Source: Methylotenera_A sp031381645
Lineage (GTDB): Bacteria; Pseudomonadota; Gammaproteobacteria; Burkholderiales; Methylophilaceae
Assembly: GCA_031381645.1 (NCBI GenBank)
Contig: JANMYB010000044.1
Coordinates: 30,163 to 94,162, forward strand
Reading direction: 5' to 3'
Length of the DNA stretch: 64,000 nucleotides
Shown here: positions 34,638-43,096 of the stretch, one piece after another
Numbering within the stretch: position 1 is the stretch's first letter
Layout: each line of letters opens with the position of its first letter
Made by a program: the position numbers and the translations under genes
The notes under the pieces: generated by a model
The model's input: the letters and a program-made list of their open reading frames with translations, nothing else
What the model was told of the DNA's origin: nothing
Databases searched by the model: none

Positions 34638-34645
34638 CTAATTTT

Positions 34646-35392
34646 TTAAAGGTTCAAACTTCTGCCGCCATCCACCGCCAGTACATGTCCTGTAATAAAC
34701 GGTGCATCGGCGACCAAAAACTTTACCGCTTTGGCAATGTCACTAGCTTCACCGACGCGTTTCAGCAAGGTTTGCGAAATCACGCGTTGGCGATACACTT
34801 CGTCAAATTGCGGGTTATTTTCTGGCCATTGCACTGGCCCTGGCGCGACTGCATTCACCCGCACTTCGGGGCTAAGCTCTTGCGCGAGCGATTTTGTGAG
34901 CGTCACTAACCCCGCTTTGGCCACGCTGTAAACCACATAACTTTTCTTCGGACGTTCAATATGCATATCGGTAATATTAATAATACAGCCGTGGTTTTTG
35001 CGCAACTCTGCCGCCGCTGCTTGCGCCAAAAACATCGGCGCTTTCAGGTTGCTGCCCATTAAATCTTGCCAATTTTCCTCGTTAATGTGACCTATTTCAG
35101 TCGGGTAATAAGTAGATGCGTTATTAATTAGCACATCTAAACGAGTAAATTGATTTATGGTTTCGTGTACCAAGCTTGGCAACACCGCAATATTGAGTAA
35201 GTCGCCCTGGGTAATCGCCACAGAATTAGCACGTTGCAAATTAAGTTCGGCCTGCAAAGCGCGCGCTTCCTTAATGCTGGTATTGTAATGAATCATCAAA
35301 TTAGCGCCGTTAGTATGTAGCTCACGACAAATCGCCGCACCCACGCGCTTGGCGCCGCCAGTAATTAACACGACTTTATTAGTTAGGTTCAC
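34646..35392 (-). CDS. SDR-family oxidoreductase, pteridine reductase type
   Basis: A 248-residue short-chain dehydrogenase. The NAD(P) motif is GGAKRVGAAICREL near residue 12, with NNAST at about 90, the catalytic YSVAKAG near 155 and the C-terminal PFITGHVLAVDGGRSL. The GGAKRVG start and overall form match bacterial pteridine reductase/FolM-like proteins, which reduce dihydropterins; substrate specificity cannot be proved from sequence. It is divergent from the MidA-type methyltransferase gene with a 39-base gap, a common neighbourhood for this enzyme in betaproteobacteria. Confidence 0.85.
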   Translation of the reverse strand: MNLTNKVVLITGGAKRVGAAICRELHTNGANLMIHYNTSIKEARALQAELNLQRANSVAITQGDLLNIAVLPSLVHETINQFTRLDVLINNASTYYPTEIGHINEENWQDLMGSNLKAPMFLAQAAAAELRKNHGCIINITDMHIERPKKSYVVYSVAKAGLVTLTKSLAQELSPEVRVNAVAPGPVQWPENNPQFDEVYRQRVISQTLLKRVGEASDIAKAVKFLVADAPFITGHVLAVDGGRSLNL

Positions 35393-35431
35393 AATTTGCT
35401 CATTTCCATAGTGCCGACATTATAATAGCGA

Positions 35432-36637
35432 ATGGCATCTCTTCCTATTCCCTCACCCGAGGCGCAAGCGCAAAGCGCGCAGCTTGCCACTTTAATTCGC
35501 GCAAAAATCGCACAAGCGGGCGGTTGGATCTCATTTGCAGAGTTTATGCACATGGCGCTTTACACGCCAGGTTTGGGCTATTACGCGGGCGGCGCGAAAA
35601 AATTTGGGCAAGGTGGAGATTTTGTCACCGCGCCAGAAATTTCACCGTTATTTGCACAAACACTTGCCCGTCAATATGCACAGCTGGAAGCCGCATGGGT
35701 ATTGGATTGCAGGGCAGATGTTTTAGGCTTTAATATCTTAGAACTTGGCGCCGGAACGGGTAAATTGGCAGCAGATTTATTGCTGGAATTAAATGATTTA
35801 AACCAACTGCCAAAGCAGTATTTTATTCTGGAAGTGAGTGATTACTTACGCCAAATTCAGTGCGAAACCTTGCAGAAAAAATTATCAGCAGAATTGTTTA
35901 AGCGCTTAGTTTGGCTGGAAACTTTGCCAACCACATTCAATGGTTTGATTTTGGGCAACGAAGTGTTGGACGCTATTCCTGTGCATATTTTGCACAAAAC
36001 TCAACTAGATAATAATAAAGTCGGCTGGCGCGAGCGCGGCGTAGGTTTTCAAATGAATTTAGACGAAAAGTTTGAATTTATTTGGCAAGATAGTGATTTA
36101 AGTGCGCCAAATTTAGCGCAACATTTGCCAGAAACGTTACCCGAAAATTATATTACAGAAGTCTGTCCAGCCTCGTCTGCATTGGTTTATAGCCTTGCCG
36201 AAACGTTAGAAGCTGGCGCGATTTTGCTCATCGATTATGGTTTCGGCAAGAAAGAATATCATCATCCGCAACGCAGTCAAGGCACCCTCATGTGTCATTA
36301 TCAACACTTGGTGCATAGCAATCCGCTCATTAATATTGGGCTGCAAGACATTACTGCGCATGTGAATTTTACACAAATAGCACTAGCCTGTGAGCCAATA
36401 TCCATGAAGATTGCAGGCTACGTCAATCAAACCCAGTTTTTAATGAATTGCGGTATTTTGGATATTCTCGCGCAGCACTCACCCGATTCGCCGCAATTTA
36501 TGCAGCTAGCCGCAGCGGCGCAAAAATACTTATCTCCAGCCGAAATGGGTGAGTTGTTTAAGGTGATTGCTTTCACCAAAAATGTTGAGCTAGATTTAAT
36601 TGGCTTTAAAAGTGGCGATAAAACACATACTTTGTAA
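35432..36637 (+). CDS. MidA/NDUFAF7-family SAM-dependent methyltransferase
   Basis: A 401-residue COG1565 protein. The N-terminus carries the family segment ISFAEFMHMALYTPGLGYYAGGAKKFGQGGDFVTAPEIS-type sequence (residues 30-70); the SAM-binding loop is NILELGAGTGKLAADLL near 105, with GNEVLDAIPVH near 170 and LLIDYGFGKKEYHHPQR near 265. Mitochondrial members methylate a complex I subunit; the bacterial substrate is not established. It precedes trmB by 16 bases. A dispersed element at 36386-36418 encodes ACEPISMKIAG in frame with no change in the usual domain length. Confidence 0.87.
   Translation: MASLPIPSPEAQAQSAQLATLIRAKIAQAGGWISFAEFMHMALYTPGLGYYAGGAKKFGQGGDFVTAPEISPLFAQTLARQYAQLEAAWVLDCRADVLGFNILELGAGTGKLAADLLLELNDLNQLPKQYFILEVSDYLRQIQCETLQKKLSAELFKRLVWLETLPTTFNGLILGNEVLDAIPVHILHKTQLDNNKVGWRERGVGFQMNLDEKFEFIWQDSDLSAPNLAQHLPETLPENYITEVCPASSALVYSLAETLEAGAILLIDYGFGKKEYHHPQRSQGTLMCHYQHLVHSNPLINIGLQDITAHVNFTQIALACEPISMKIAGYVNQTQFLMNCGILDILAQHSPDSPQFMQLAAAAQKYLSPAEMGELFKVIAFTKNVELDLIGFKSGDKTHTL
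36386..36418 (-). repeat. Dispersed CATGGATATT element, copy in the MidA-type gene
   Basis: On the minus strand it reads GCCTGCAATCT, then TCATGGATATTGG, then CTCACAGGC (33 bases). Both arms and the core are close to the consensus. It has the same orientation and reading frame relative to its gene as the hda copy, so the two unrelated proteins share the peptide pattern ACE-x-ISM-[KR]-[IV]-A. Confidence 0.75.
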
Positions 36638-36653
36638 CGTATAATCCCGCGCC

Positions 36654-37343
36654 ATGACTGAAACTGAAGATATTAAATATCGCCGCATTCGTAGTTTTGT
36701 GTTGCGCCAAGGTAGGCTGACTAGAGGCCAAGAGCGCGCATTAGAAACTATTTGGCCACAATTTGGTATTGATTACTCAGAAAATCTGCTAGATTTAAGC
36801 CAAGTTTTTAGTAGAAAAGACTCTAAAAAAATCCTTGAAATTGGTTTTGGCATGGGTGAAAGTACCGCTAAAATTGCCCAAGCTTTGCCTGACTGCGACT
36901 TTTTGGCAGTAGAGGTGCATACACCTGGCGTTGGTGCTTTACTTAAGCTTATCGAGGAGCAAGCGCTCACTAATATCCGCATAATTCAGCATGATGTCGT
37001 AGAAGTTTTGCAAAATATGCTGACTGACGAAAGTTTGGATGGTGTGCATATTTTCTTCCCAGATCCGTGGCATAAAAAGCGTCATCATAAGCGCCGCTTG
37101 ATTCAAGCCGAGTTTGTAAAATTGCTGTGCAGAAAGCTCAAAACTGGCAGCTATTTACACGTGGCGACTGATTGGCAGGAATATGCAGAATGGGTTTTAG
37201 AGGTTTTAAATGCTGAGCTGCAGCTGCAAAATACGGCTAAAGATTATGCAGAAAAACCAAGCTACCGACCACTGACTAAGTTTGAAAATCGTGGAGTAAA
37301 GCTAGGCCACGGTGTTTGGGATTTAGTTTTTATCCGTAAATAA
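36654..37343 (+). CDS. trmB: tRNA (guanine-N7-)-methyltransferase
   Basis: A 229-residue TrmB, which makes m7G46 in tRNA. Family motifs are RRIRSFVLRQGRLTRGQ at the N-terminus, the SAM loop EIGFGMGESTAKIA near 64, VEVHTPGVGALL, and the catalytic region HIFFPDPWHKKRHHKRRL near 140, then TDWQEYAEWVLEVL. It is the second gene after the MidA-type methyltransferase. It converges on engB, and the coding ends overlap by 21 bases on opposite strands. Confidence 0.96.
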   Translation: MTETEDIKYRRIRSFVLRQGRLTRGQERALETIWPQFGIDYSENLLDLSQVFSRKDSKKILEIGFGMGESTAKIAQALPDCDFLAVEVHTPGVGALLKLIEEQALTNIRIIQHDVVEVLQNMLTDESLDGVHIFFPDPWHKKRHHKRRLIQAEFVKLLCRKLKTGSYLHVATDWQEYAEWVLEVLNAELQLQNTAKDYAEKPSYRPLTKFENRGVKLGHGVWDLVFIRK

Positions 37344-37928
37344 CCACGCACCAATAATTTTCTCCGCCTCTTCCACGCCCAGTTTTTTAGAGCTAGAAAA
37401 TAATTGCACGGTACAACTTTCGCCCCAAGTTGCCAGAAGCTCTTTGCGCACCTTAGCTAGTGTTAAGCTCGCTTCGCCGCGCGACAATTTGTCAGATTTT
37501 GTTAGCAACACATGCACAGGTTTACCGCTCGGGCAAAACCAATCCAACATTTGTTTGTCTAGCGGTTGTAGCGGGTGGCGGCTATCCATTACCAATACTA
37601 AGCCGCCTAGGCTTGTGCGCTCACTTAAATAGCGAGCCAACACGCTTTGCCAATGCGCGCGCATGGCTTCCGGTACTTTGGCGTAGCCATAGCCTGGTAA
37701 ATCCACCAAGTGCCTATCGTTACCTAACGTGAAAAAGTTAATCAGTTGTGTGCGGCCAGGTTGTTTGCTGACGTAAGCCAAGCGATTATGGTTAGCGAGT
37801 GTGTTAAGCGCGCTAGACTTACCTGCATTAGAGCGCCCTGCAAAGGCGACTTCAATTCCCGAAGCAGGCGGTAAATCGCGCAAGTGATGAGCGGAAATAA
37901 AAAAAGTAGCGTTTTGAAACAAAGGCAT
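37323..37928 (-). CDS. engB: Ribosome biogenesis GTPase EngB (YihA/YsxC)
   Basis: A 201-residue essential-type GTPase involved in 50S subunit assembly and often cited for cell division effects. The G motifs are complete: G1 AGRSNAGKSSALN, G2 GRTQLINFF, G3 DLPGYGYAKVP, G4 LTKSDKL and a G5-like SSSKKLGV. The N-terminal FQNATFFISAHHLRDLPP is typical. The gene is divergent from cytochrome c4, a usual betaproteobacterial arrangement, with 113 bases between them. Confidence 0.95.
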   Translation of the reverse strand: MPLFQNATFFISAHHLRDLPPASGIEVAFAGRSNAGKSSALNTLANHNRLAYVSKQPGRTQLINFFTLGNDRHLVDLPGYGYAKVPEAMRAHWQSVLARYLSERTSLGGLVLVMDSRHPLQPLDKQMLDWFCPSGKPVHVLLTKSDKLSRGEASLTLAKVRKELLATWGESCTVQLFSSSKKLGVEEAEKIIGAWLFTDKN

Positions 37929-38041
37929 TTAATTCTCTCAAATTCAAGTTTTAACAGTGTTGGCTTTATGCTTAAATGTATCATGAACAGGTAATGTTTG
38001 ATAAAATATTAGGATAATTAAATAGTTAGGAAAAATTTTCA

Positions 38042-38677
38042 ATGATTAAGCAATTGAGTTTTGTAGCTCTGGTGATGTTGAGTTTGTTGATTTCATCTGC
38101 GTTTGCAGCGAATGATGAGGTTAAAAAAGTGCCGCCTACAACAGTAAAAAGCGCGGCAGAAAATACAGTACAAACGGTCTGTGCTGCTTGTCACGGTGCG
38201 GATGGTAACAGTGCAATCGCGCTGAACCCAAAACTGGCTGGGCAACATCCAGAATATTTGTTGAAGCAGCTCAATAACTTTAAGGAAGGTAAGCGTGCAA
38301 ACGCGGTGATGGCACCAATGGTGGCTAATTTAAGCGCGGTTGAGATGAAAGATTTAGCCACTTATTTTGCGAGTCAAAAAATTTCTTTAGGAAAAGCAAA
38401 AAGCAACGGCGTAGGTTCGTTGGGCGAAAAAATTTATCGTGGAGGCGTCGCTACAAGTGGTGTGCCTGCTTGCGCTTCGTGTCATGGCGCAAATGGCGCA
38501 GGTATTCCTAAGCAGTTCCCGCGTTTGGCTGCGCAACATGCAGATTACTCGCTAGCGCAAATGCGTGCATTTCGCTTAGGCGAACGTGCTAACGCGCCGA
38601 TGATGATGGTGATTGCCGCAAAAATGACCGATGCAGAGATGCAGGCGGTATCAGACTATATGCAAGGCTTACGCTAG
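38042..38677 (+). CDS. Cytochrome c4, diheme, periplasmic
   Basis: A 211-residue protein with a cleavable signal peptide (about 1-22, LSLLISSAFAAND) and two c-type heme domains, each with a CxxCH site: CAACHG near 46 and CASCHG near 145. Distal Met ligands are likely in VMAPMVANLS and APMMMVIAAKM. Cytochrome c4 passes electrons from bc1 to terminal oxidases; a bc1 operon lies at 60381-63022 in this window. The stop codon overlaps that of the convergent histidine kinase gene (CTAG). Confidence 0.92.
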   Translation: MIKQLSFVALVMLSLLISSAFAANDEVKKVPPTTVKSAAENTVQTVCAACHGADGNSAIALNPKLAGQHPEYLLKQLNNFKEGKRANAVMAPMVANLSAVEMKDLATYFASQKISLGKAKSNGVGSLGEKIYRGGVATSGVPACASCHGANGAGIPKQFPRLAAQHADYSLAQMRAFRLGERANAPMMMVIAAKMTDAEMQAVSDYMQGLR

Positions 38678-40386
38678 AGCTTCTTGATTGGGTGTAGTTC
38701 AACTCTAAAGCACACTGCGCCATTTACATTGCTGGCTAAACTCAAGCCGTAGCCAGCCTGTTTGCTGTCTTGCGCGGCATGAAATAAACCAACGCCTAAG
38801 CCATTGGGTGATGCGATATGTTTTTTAAATAAATTGCTGGCAATAGCGCCATCCATGGCCTTGCCAGTATCGGTTACATCAATACAGAAGCTACTTTCAG
38901 CGTCATCGTACATTTCTACTTTAATTAATGTATCGGGCTGATATTTAGCTTTTTCAAGCGCATTGTTCAACAAATTATCCAAGACACTATCTAGCACTTC
39001 AGCATTAATTTCTTCTGTTGGTAATTTGTTCGCTATAAATTCAATGTCGTGTTGATTGTGGCGTAGTTGCAAGTTTTTCCACCAAGCGGACATTTTTTCG
39101 AGGCGCTTTTTCTCTTCGCTAGGTGCTTTAAGTTTATCCAGCGTTGTGGCGATGCGCTGGTTAAGCACGGGTAATTGCTTGCGAATAAGCTGCAATAATG
39201 CTTCATCATCTTTCTTGTTGCTTTGCTCTGCAGCAGATACCAGTGTCCCTACTGATTGTAAAATATTTTTAATGTCGTGCGTAAGGCGCGATCCTGTCTC
39301 GTAAAATGCCTGCATATAAGCGTTCTGGCGCAAGGTTTCCTCACGGCGTTTGGCCTCGTAAAATTCGCCCATAATTTGTGTGAGCAGTTTTACGTGCACA
39401 TACAGCGCGGGCGAAATTTGCCAGCGTGAATGCATAGTCACGTGCAGGTCTTTAAAATTAAAATTGGTGGAATGATTAGAGGTTTCGCCAACCTTGCCTT
39501 GCGATTCATCGGCTAACCAAGTTACGCCAGACACCCAAGGCAATGCGGTCATCTCGTGCATAGCAGCCTGAATAAAACCATTAGGAGTAGATTCTATTTC
39601 ACCCATCGCGGCAATATTCCTCACCCATTTTTCAAATGGCATACCAATACTTAATAAGTAACGCGACATTAAAAGCTCAATGCCTGAAAAGCGTGTGTTT
39701 GGCTTCCAAAAAAAACTAAAAATAATCAGCCCGAAAGCCAAGCCAAATATCGTCATAAATAGAACTTGCACATAATTAATGGCTTGTATCGTACCAATAG
39801 CATAACTAGAAAGCGCTAGAATAAACGCCATCATCATTAGTAATAAGGTATAGAAAAAATCTAATATGGGTAATTGGCCAGCACTTGGTGCCTGAGTGCG
39901 AATAAATAAAATAGCCAGTGGCAACAGTGGCGCTAAGTAGCGAATAACAAAGTTGGCCGCCTCTAAATCATTGTTTGCGCTTAGTAGTTTGGGCACAACC
40001 CAAAGCAAGAGCATGGTCAATAGGTAGCTGGCTGCAAGTATGTGAACGATTCGATTCGATTTAGAATCATCAGAGAAAATGCGTCCGCCCAAGAGACCGA
40101 ACAAAATAGATAGCCAAATCGCACTAAGCCACCAGTTCATATAAAAATAGGCGATGAAACCAACACCCAAGAATAGCACTATAGCTGTTTTAGTGAGTTT
40201 TTCTGTGCTGCGCCATATTGGCTGCCACATTAAAAACAAACCATAATGGCACATAAAAAATGCACGTTGCAGTTGGGTAGCACCATCACCCCAAATTAAA
40301 AAGGCATGCAAGGCTAGTAGCATTAACGCCAGTATGCGTTGCGAATTGGCGGCTAGAAGTTGATTAATTTTAGTGAAGTTAAGCAT
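38674..40386 (-). CDS. Orphan membrane histidine kinase
   Basis: A 570-residue sensor kinase with about ten N-terminal membrane helices (residues 15-245), a GAF-like linker region (about 260-355), a phosphoacceptor segment ETGSRLTHDIKNILQSVGTL near 380 and an HATPase domain with VLDNLLNNALEKAKYQ, DVTDTGKAMDG and NGLGVGLFHAAQDSKQAGYGLSL. The many helices and the domain order resemble PrsK-type kinases of the PEP-CTERM system, but no prsR or exosortase gene is in the window. No response regulator is adjacent, so the partner and the signal are unknown. It is divergent from the pilin-like gene. Confidence 0.82.
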   Translation of the reverse strand: MLNFTKINQLLAANSQRILALMLLALHAFLIWGDGATQLQRAFFMCHYGLFLMWQPIWRSTEKLTKTAIVLFLGVGFIAYFYMNWWLSAIWLSILFGLLGGRIFSDDSKSNRIVHILAASYLLTMLLLWVVPKLLSANNDLEAANFVIRYLAPLLPLAILFIRTQAPSAGQLPILDFFYTLLLMMMAFILALSSYAIGTIQAINYVQVLFMTIFGLAFGLIIFSFFWKPNTRFSGIELLMSRYLLSIGMPFEKWVRNIAAMGEIESTPNGFIQAAMHEMTALPWVSGVTWLADESQGKVGETSNHSTNFNFKDLHVTMHSRWQISPALYVHVKLLTQIMGEFYEAKRREETLRQNAYMQAFYETGSRLTHDIKNILQSVGTLVSAAEQSNKKDDEALLQLIRKQLPVLNQRIATTLDKLKAPSEEKKRLEKMSAWWKNLQLRHNQHDIEFIANKLPTEEINAEVLDSVLDNLLNNALEKAKYQPDTLIKVEMYDDAESSFCIDVTDTGKAMDGAIASNLFKKHIASPNGLGVGLFHAAQDSKQAGYGLSLASNVNGAVCFRVELHPIKKL

Positions 40387-40446
40387 GGATTTGGCGCTCG
40401 TTATAATTGGGCATAAGCATAATATAAAAAATGGGCTAAAAATAGG

Positions 40447-40462
40447 GTGTCAATAATCTGTC
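40447..40462 (+). promoter_or_regulatory. Candidate PilR-binding half-sites (GTGTC, CTGTC)
   Basis: GTGTC (40447-40451) and CTGTC (40458-40462) are direct repeats 11 bases apart, one helical turn. They fit the (C/G)TGTC pattern reported for PilR upstream of Pseudomonas pilA and lie about 85-100 bases upstream of the sigma-54 promoter, the usual place for such activator sites. A perfect 14-base palindrome, GATGAAATTTCATC, follows at 40469-40482. Confidence 0.55.
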
Positions 40463-40547
40463 ACAAACGATGAAATTTCATCTTTATTTTATTTATAATT
40501 GTTAGTAAATTTAGTACAACACCGTTATAAATAAGGTTTTACTTGCT

Positions 40548-40563
40548 TGGCACGACATTTGCA
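40548..40563 (+). promoter_or_regulatory. Sigma-54 promoter of the pilin-like gene
   Basis: TGGCACGACATTTGCA matches the sigma-54 consensus TGGCACR-N4-TTGCW at every defined position. Transcription would begin near 40575, leaving a leader of about 57 bases that contains an imperfect inverted repeat (TGTGAC at 40578, GTCACA at 40600). Confidence 0.87.
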
Positions 40564-40631
40564 TACTCTTGGTTAAGTGTGACCAAACTAACTAAAATTG
40601 TCACAATAACTATTGGTAAAGGATACCACAA

Positions 40632-41279
40632 ATGAACAAACAAACAGGGTTTACGCTTATCGAGTTGGCGATTGTGCTGGTGATTATAGGCCTGTTGCTG
40701 GGTGGCGTATTGAGGGGGCAAGAGCTGATTAATAGTGCCAAGGTTAAAAACATGGCGCGCGACTTCCAAAATGTACAAGTATATATTTATGGCTATCAAG
40801 ATAAATTTAAGGCATTGCCAGGCGATGATCATTCAGCAGCGGCTCATATAAATGGCACAAACCCTGCAAATGGCACCCAAAATGGTGTTATAGAGGGCGC
40901 TTGGAACACAGCCACTAATGCTGATGAGTCATGTGCATTTTGGCAGCATGTTCGCCTTGCGGGTTTGGCACCTGGAGCAACCGCAATAAGCTGTGTAGCA
41001 GGTAACACTTATCAGCCTCGAAATGCTGATGGAGGCTTAGTTGGTGTGCAAAGTGCGTCTACATTAGCTACAATTACTGGAATGACTGGCGCGTATGCTA
41101 TTTGTTCTGATGCGATTTTAGGTACTTTTGCAACTCAACTAGACACCACTTTGGATGATGGTGAAACATCAACAGGTTCAGTTAGGGCAATTACTACTGG
41201 TACTACTGGTGCTGGTATGACAACAGCTGCTGTTAATGCGGCGCCATCGGCTAGATATACAGTTTGTATGACCATCTAA
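40632..41279 (+). CDS. Type IV pilin-like protein with prepilin leader
   Basis: A 215-residue protein with a class III (prepilin) leader: MNKQTG, cleavage before FTLIELAIVLVIIGLLLGG, with the Glu at mature position 5. The hydrophobic helix is followed by a helical spine (RDFQNVQVYIYGYQDKFKALPGDD) and a Gly/Thr/Ala-rich globular domain with four cysteines. The FKALPGDD word is common among pseudopilin-like proteins of betaproteobacteria, so it could be a minor or secreted pilin rather than the major PilA. It is monocistronic: a sigma-54 promoter precedes it and a strong terminator follows. PilR from 13341 is the likely activator. Confidence 0.87.
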   Translation: MNKQTGFTLIELAIVLVIIGLLLGGVLRGQELINSAKVKNMARDFQNVQVYIYGYQDKFKALPGDDHSAAAHINGTNPANGTQNGVIEGAWNTATNADESCAFWQHVRLAGLAPGATAISCVAGNTYQPRNADGGLVGVQSASTLATITGMTGAYAICSDAILGTFATQLDTTLDDGETSTGSVRAITTGTTGAGMTTAAVNAAPSARYTVCMTI

Positions 41280-41292
41280 GTAATAAATGGAT

Positions 41293-41328
41293 AAAACAAA
41301 AAGCCCGCCTTGTGCGGGCTTTTGTTTT
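41293..41328 (+). terminator. Rho-independent terminator after the pilin-like gene
   Basis: AAAACAAAAAGCCCGC and GCGGGCTTTTGTTTT pair over about 15 bases around a CTTGT loop, with T-rich sequence at the end. The strong GC stem suggests tight isolation of the pilin unit from mlaF downstream. Confidence 0.9.
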
Positions 41329-41401
41329 GGGTAACCCATCTTAGCTATTGCTTGTTGTGTGTTTTGATTTAGAATAGTTGCAAAATTAGAATGCACAACA
41401 A

Positions 41402-42253
41402 ATGACTCCAAGTAACGTTACAAATAGCATTGTCGAAATTGACAATCTCTCCTTTGGCTACAAAGGCCGCATGTTGCATCAGGGCATCAATATGGTGTTT
41501 CCGCGCGGCAAAGTGGTAGCTATTATGGGCGGTAGCGGTAGTGGCAAAACCACGTTGTTGCGCCTCATTGGCGGGCAGATTAAGCCCAACAAAGGCGAGG
41601 TGCGCGTGGATGGTCAAGTAGTGCACAAGCAAAGTCGTGAGGGCATGTACCAATTACGCCGCAAAATGGGTATGTTGTTTCAGCACGGGGCGCTCTTCAC
41701 CGATTTGTCGGTGTATGAAAATGTCGCTTTCCCCATGCGCGAGCTTACCGATTTGCCCAATAGCATGATTCATGATTTGGTGTTGATGAAGTTACAAGCA
41801 GTCGGTTTGCGCGGTGCATATAGATTGATGCCAACAGAGCTTTCTGGCGGCATGGCGCGGCGCGTGGCTTTGGCGCGCGCCATCGCGCTAGACCCGGATA
41901 TTGTGATGTACGACGAGCCTTTTGCGGGACTAGACCCAATCTCCATGGGCGTAATTTGTAGTTTAATTCGCACCTTAAACGACGCACTTGGCGCGACTTC
42001 GATTATTGTTTCGCACGACGTTAAAGAAACTTTTTTAATTGCAGATTATGTTTATTTTGTAGCTAGTGGTGTGGTGGCTGCAGAAGGCACGCCTGAAGAT
42101 TTGAGTAAATCTAGCTTGCCATTTGTACATCAGTTTGTACACGGTGATAAAGATGGTCCAGTGCCGTTTCATTATGCTGCAGGCGATTACAAACAAGATT
42201 TGCTGGGTGTTGAAGATAACAAGCGGCCAGAAAATAAAAGGCGTGTAGCATGA
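41402..42253 (+). CDS. mlaF: Phospholipid transport ATPase MlaF
   Basis: A 283-residue ABC ATPase of the Mla retrograde phospholipid system at the inner membrane. Motifs: Walker A MGGSGSGKTTLLRLIGG near 42, Q-loop MLFQHGALFTDL, signature ELSGGMARRVALARA near 147, Walker B DIVMYDEPFAGLDP and the H-loop SHDVKE. The C-terminus beyond 250 is a charged tail. It begins the operon mlaFEDCB and overlaps mlaE by 4 bases. A TonB-independent partner, MlaA, is not in the window. Confidence 0.95.
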   Translation: MTPSNVTNSIVEIDNLSFGYKGRMLHQGINMVFPRGKVVAIMGGSGSGKTTLLRLIGGQIKPNKGEVRVDGQVVHKQSREGMYQLRRKMGMLFQHGALFTDLSVYENVAFPMRELTDLPNSMIHDLVLMKLQAVGLRGAYRLMPTELSGGMARRVALARAIALDPDIVMYDEPFAGLDPISMGVICSLIRTLNDALGATSIIVSHDVKETFLIADYVYFVASGVVAAEGTPEDLSKSSLPFVHQFVHGDKDGPVPFHYAAGDYKQDLLGVEDNKRPENKRRVA

Positions 42254-43044
42254 TAAAGCGCTCTCGTCTTCGTATATTTCGCAATATTGGCCATCGTTTT
42301 ACCAAGCGCATATGGCGCCTAGGCGCGGGCGCAAGATTATTTTGGTTAACGCTAATTTCGTCTGGCGAAAGCTTGCGCAGACCAAGCTTGGTGGTGCGCG
42401 AAGTGTATTTCACGGGCGTGATGTCGCTCATTATTATTATTGTTTCCGCGTTTTTTGTGGGCATGGTGTTGGCATTGCAAGGTTATAACACGCTGCAAAA
42501 ATATGGCTCATCAGAAGCCATTGGCGTGCTCGTGGCGCTAGCACTGGTGCGCGAGTTGGGGCCTGTTGTCACTGCCTTACTATTCGCGGGTCGCGCAGGC
42601 ACGGCGATTACAGCTGAAATTGGTTTAATGAAGGCCACCGAGCAACTCTCTGCCATGGAGATGATGGCGGTTAGTCCAATTGCGCGTGTGATTGCGCCAA
42701 GATTTTGGGCGGGTGTGATTGCCATGCCAGTGTTAGCGGCTTTGTTTTCGATGGTCGGTATTTTGGGCGGTTATTTAGTGGCAGTGCCTTTAATTGGTGT
42801 GGATGCAGGCGCATTTTGGTCACAAATGCAGGCCAACGTAGATTGGCGGCTGGACATTGTAAATGGTGTGATTAAAAGCGTGGTATTTGGCGTGGCTTGT
42901 ACTATGATTGCACTATTTGAAGGCTACGATGCGCCACCCACGGCCGAAGGTGTGAGTAGTGCGACTACAAGAACGGTAGTGACATCATCACTTACAGTTT
43001 TGATTTTAGATTTTATATTAACCTCATTTATGATTACATTATAG
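42250..43044 (+). CDS. mlaE: Phospholipid transport permease MlaE
   Basis: A 264-residue MlaE/YrbE permease, the membrane part of the Mla ABC complex. Family features include the amphipathic N-terminal helix, MSLIIIIVSAFFVGMVLALQGY, RELGPVVTALLFAGRAGTAITAEIGLMKATEQLSAM and the C-terminal GYDAPPTAEGVSSATTRTVV. Length and motifs are standard. Start codon and mlaF stop overlap (ATGA). The next gene, mlaD, begins after about 50 bases. Confidence 0.95.
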   Translation: MIKRSRLRIFRNIGHRFTKRIWRLGAGARLFWLTLISSGESLRRPSLVVREVYFTGVMSLIIIIVSAFFVGMVLALQGYNTLQKYGSSEAIGVLVALALVRELGPVVTALLFAGRAGTAITAEIGLMKATEQLSAMEMMAVSPIARVIAPRFWAGVIAMPVLAALFSMVGILGGYLVAVPLIGVDAGAFWSQMQANVDWRLDIVNGVIKSVVFGVACTMIALFEGYDAPPTAEGVSSATTRTVVTSSLTVLILDFILTSFMITL

Positions 43045-43096
43045 CTATGATTATTTTAAATTAATCTTAAAAGATTAATTTGTGCGGGAGCAAACA

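Noticed and set aside
34582..34645. A spacer plus second repeat on the SDR side of the CRISPR repeat
   Set aside because: No second GTTGTAG-type unit is found; the region is a long AT-rich hairpin.
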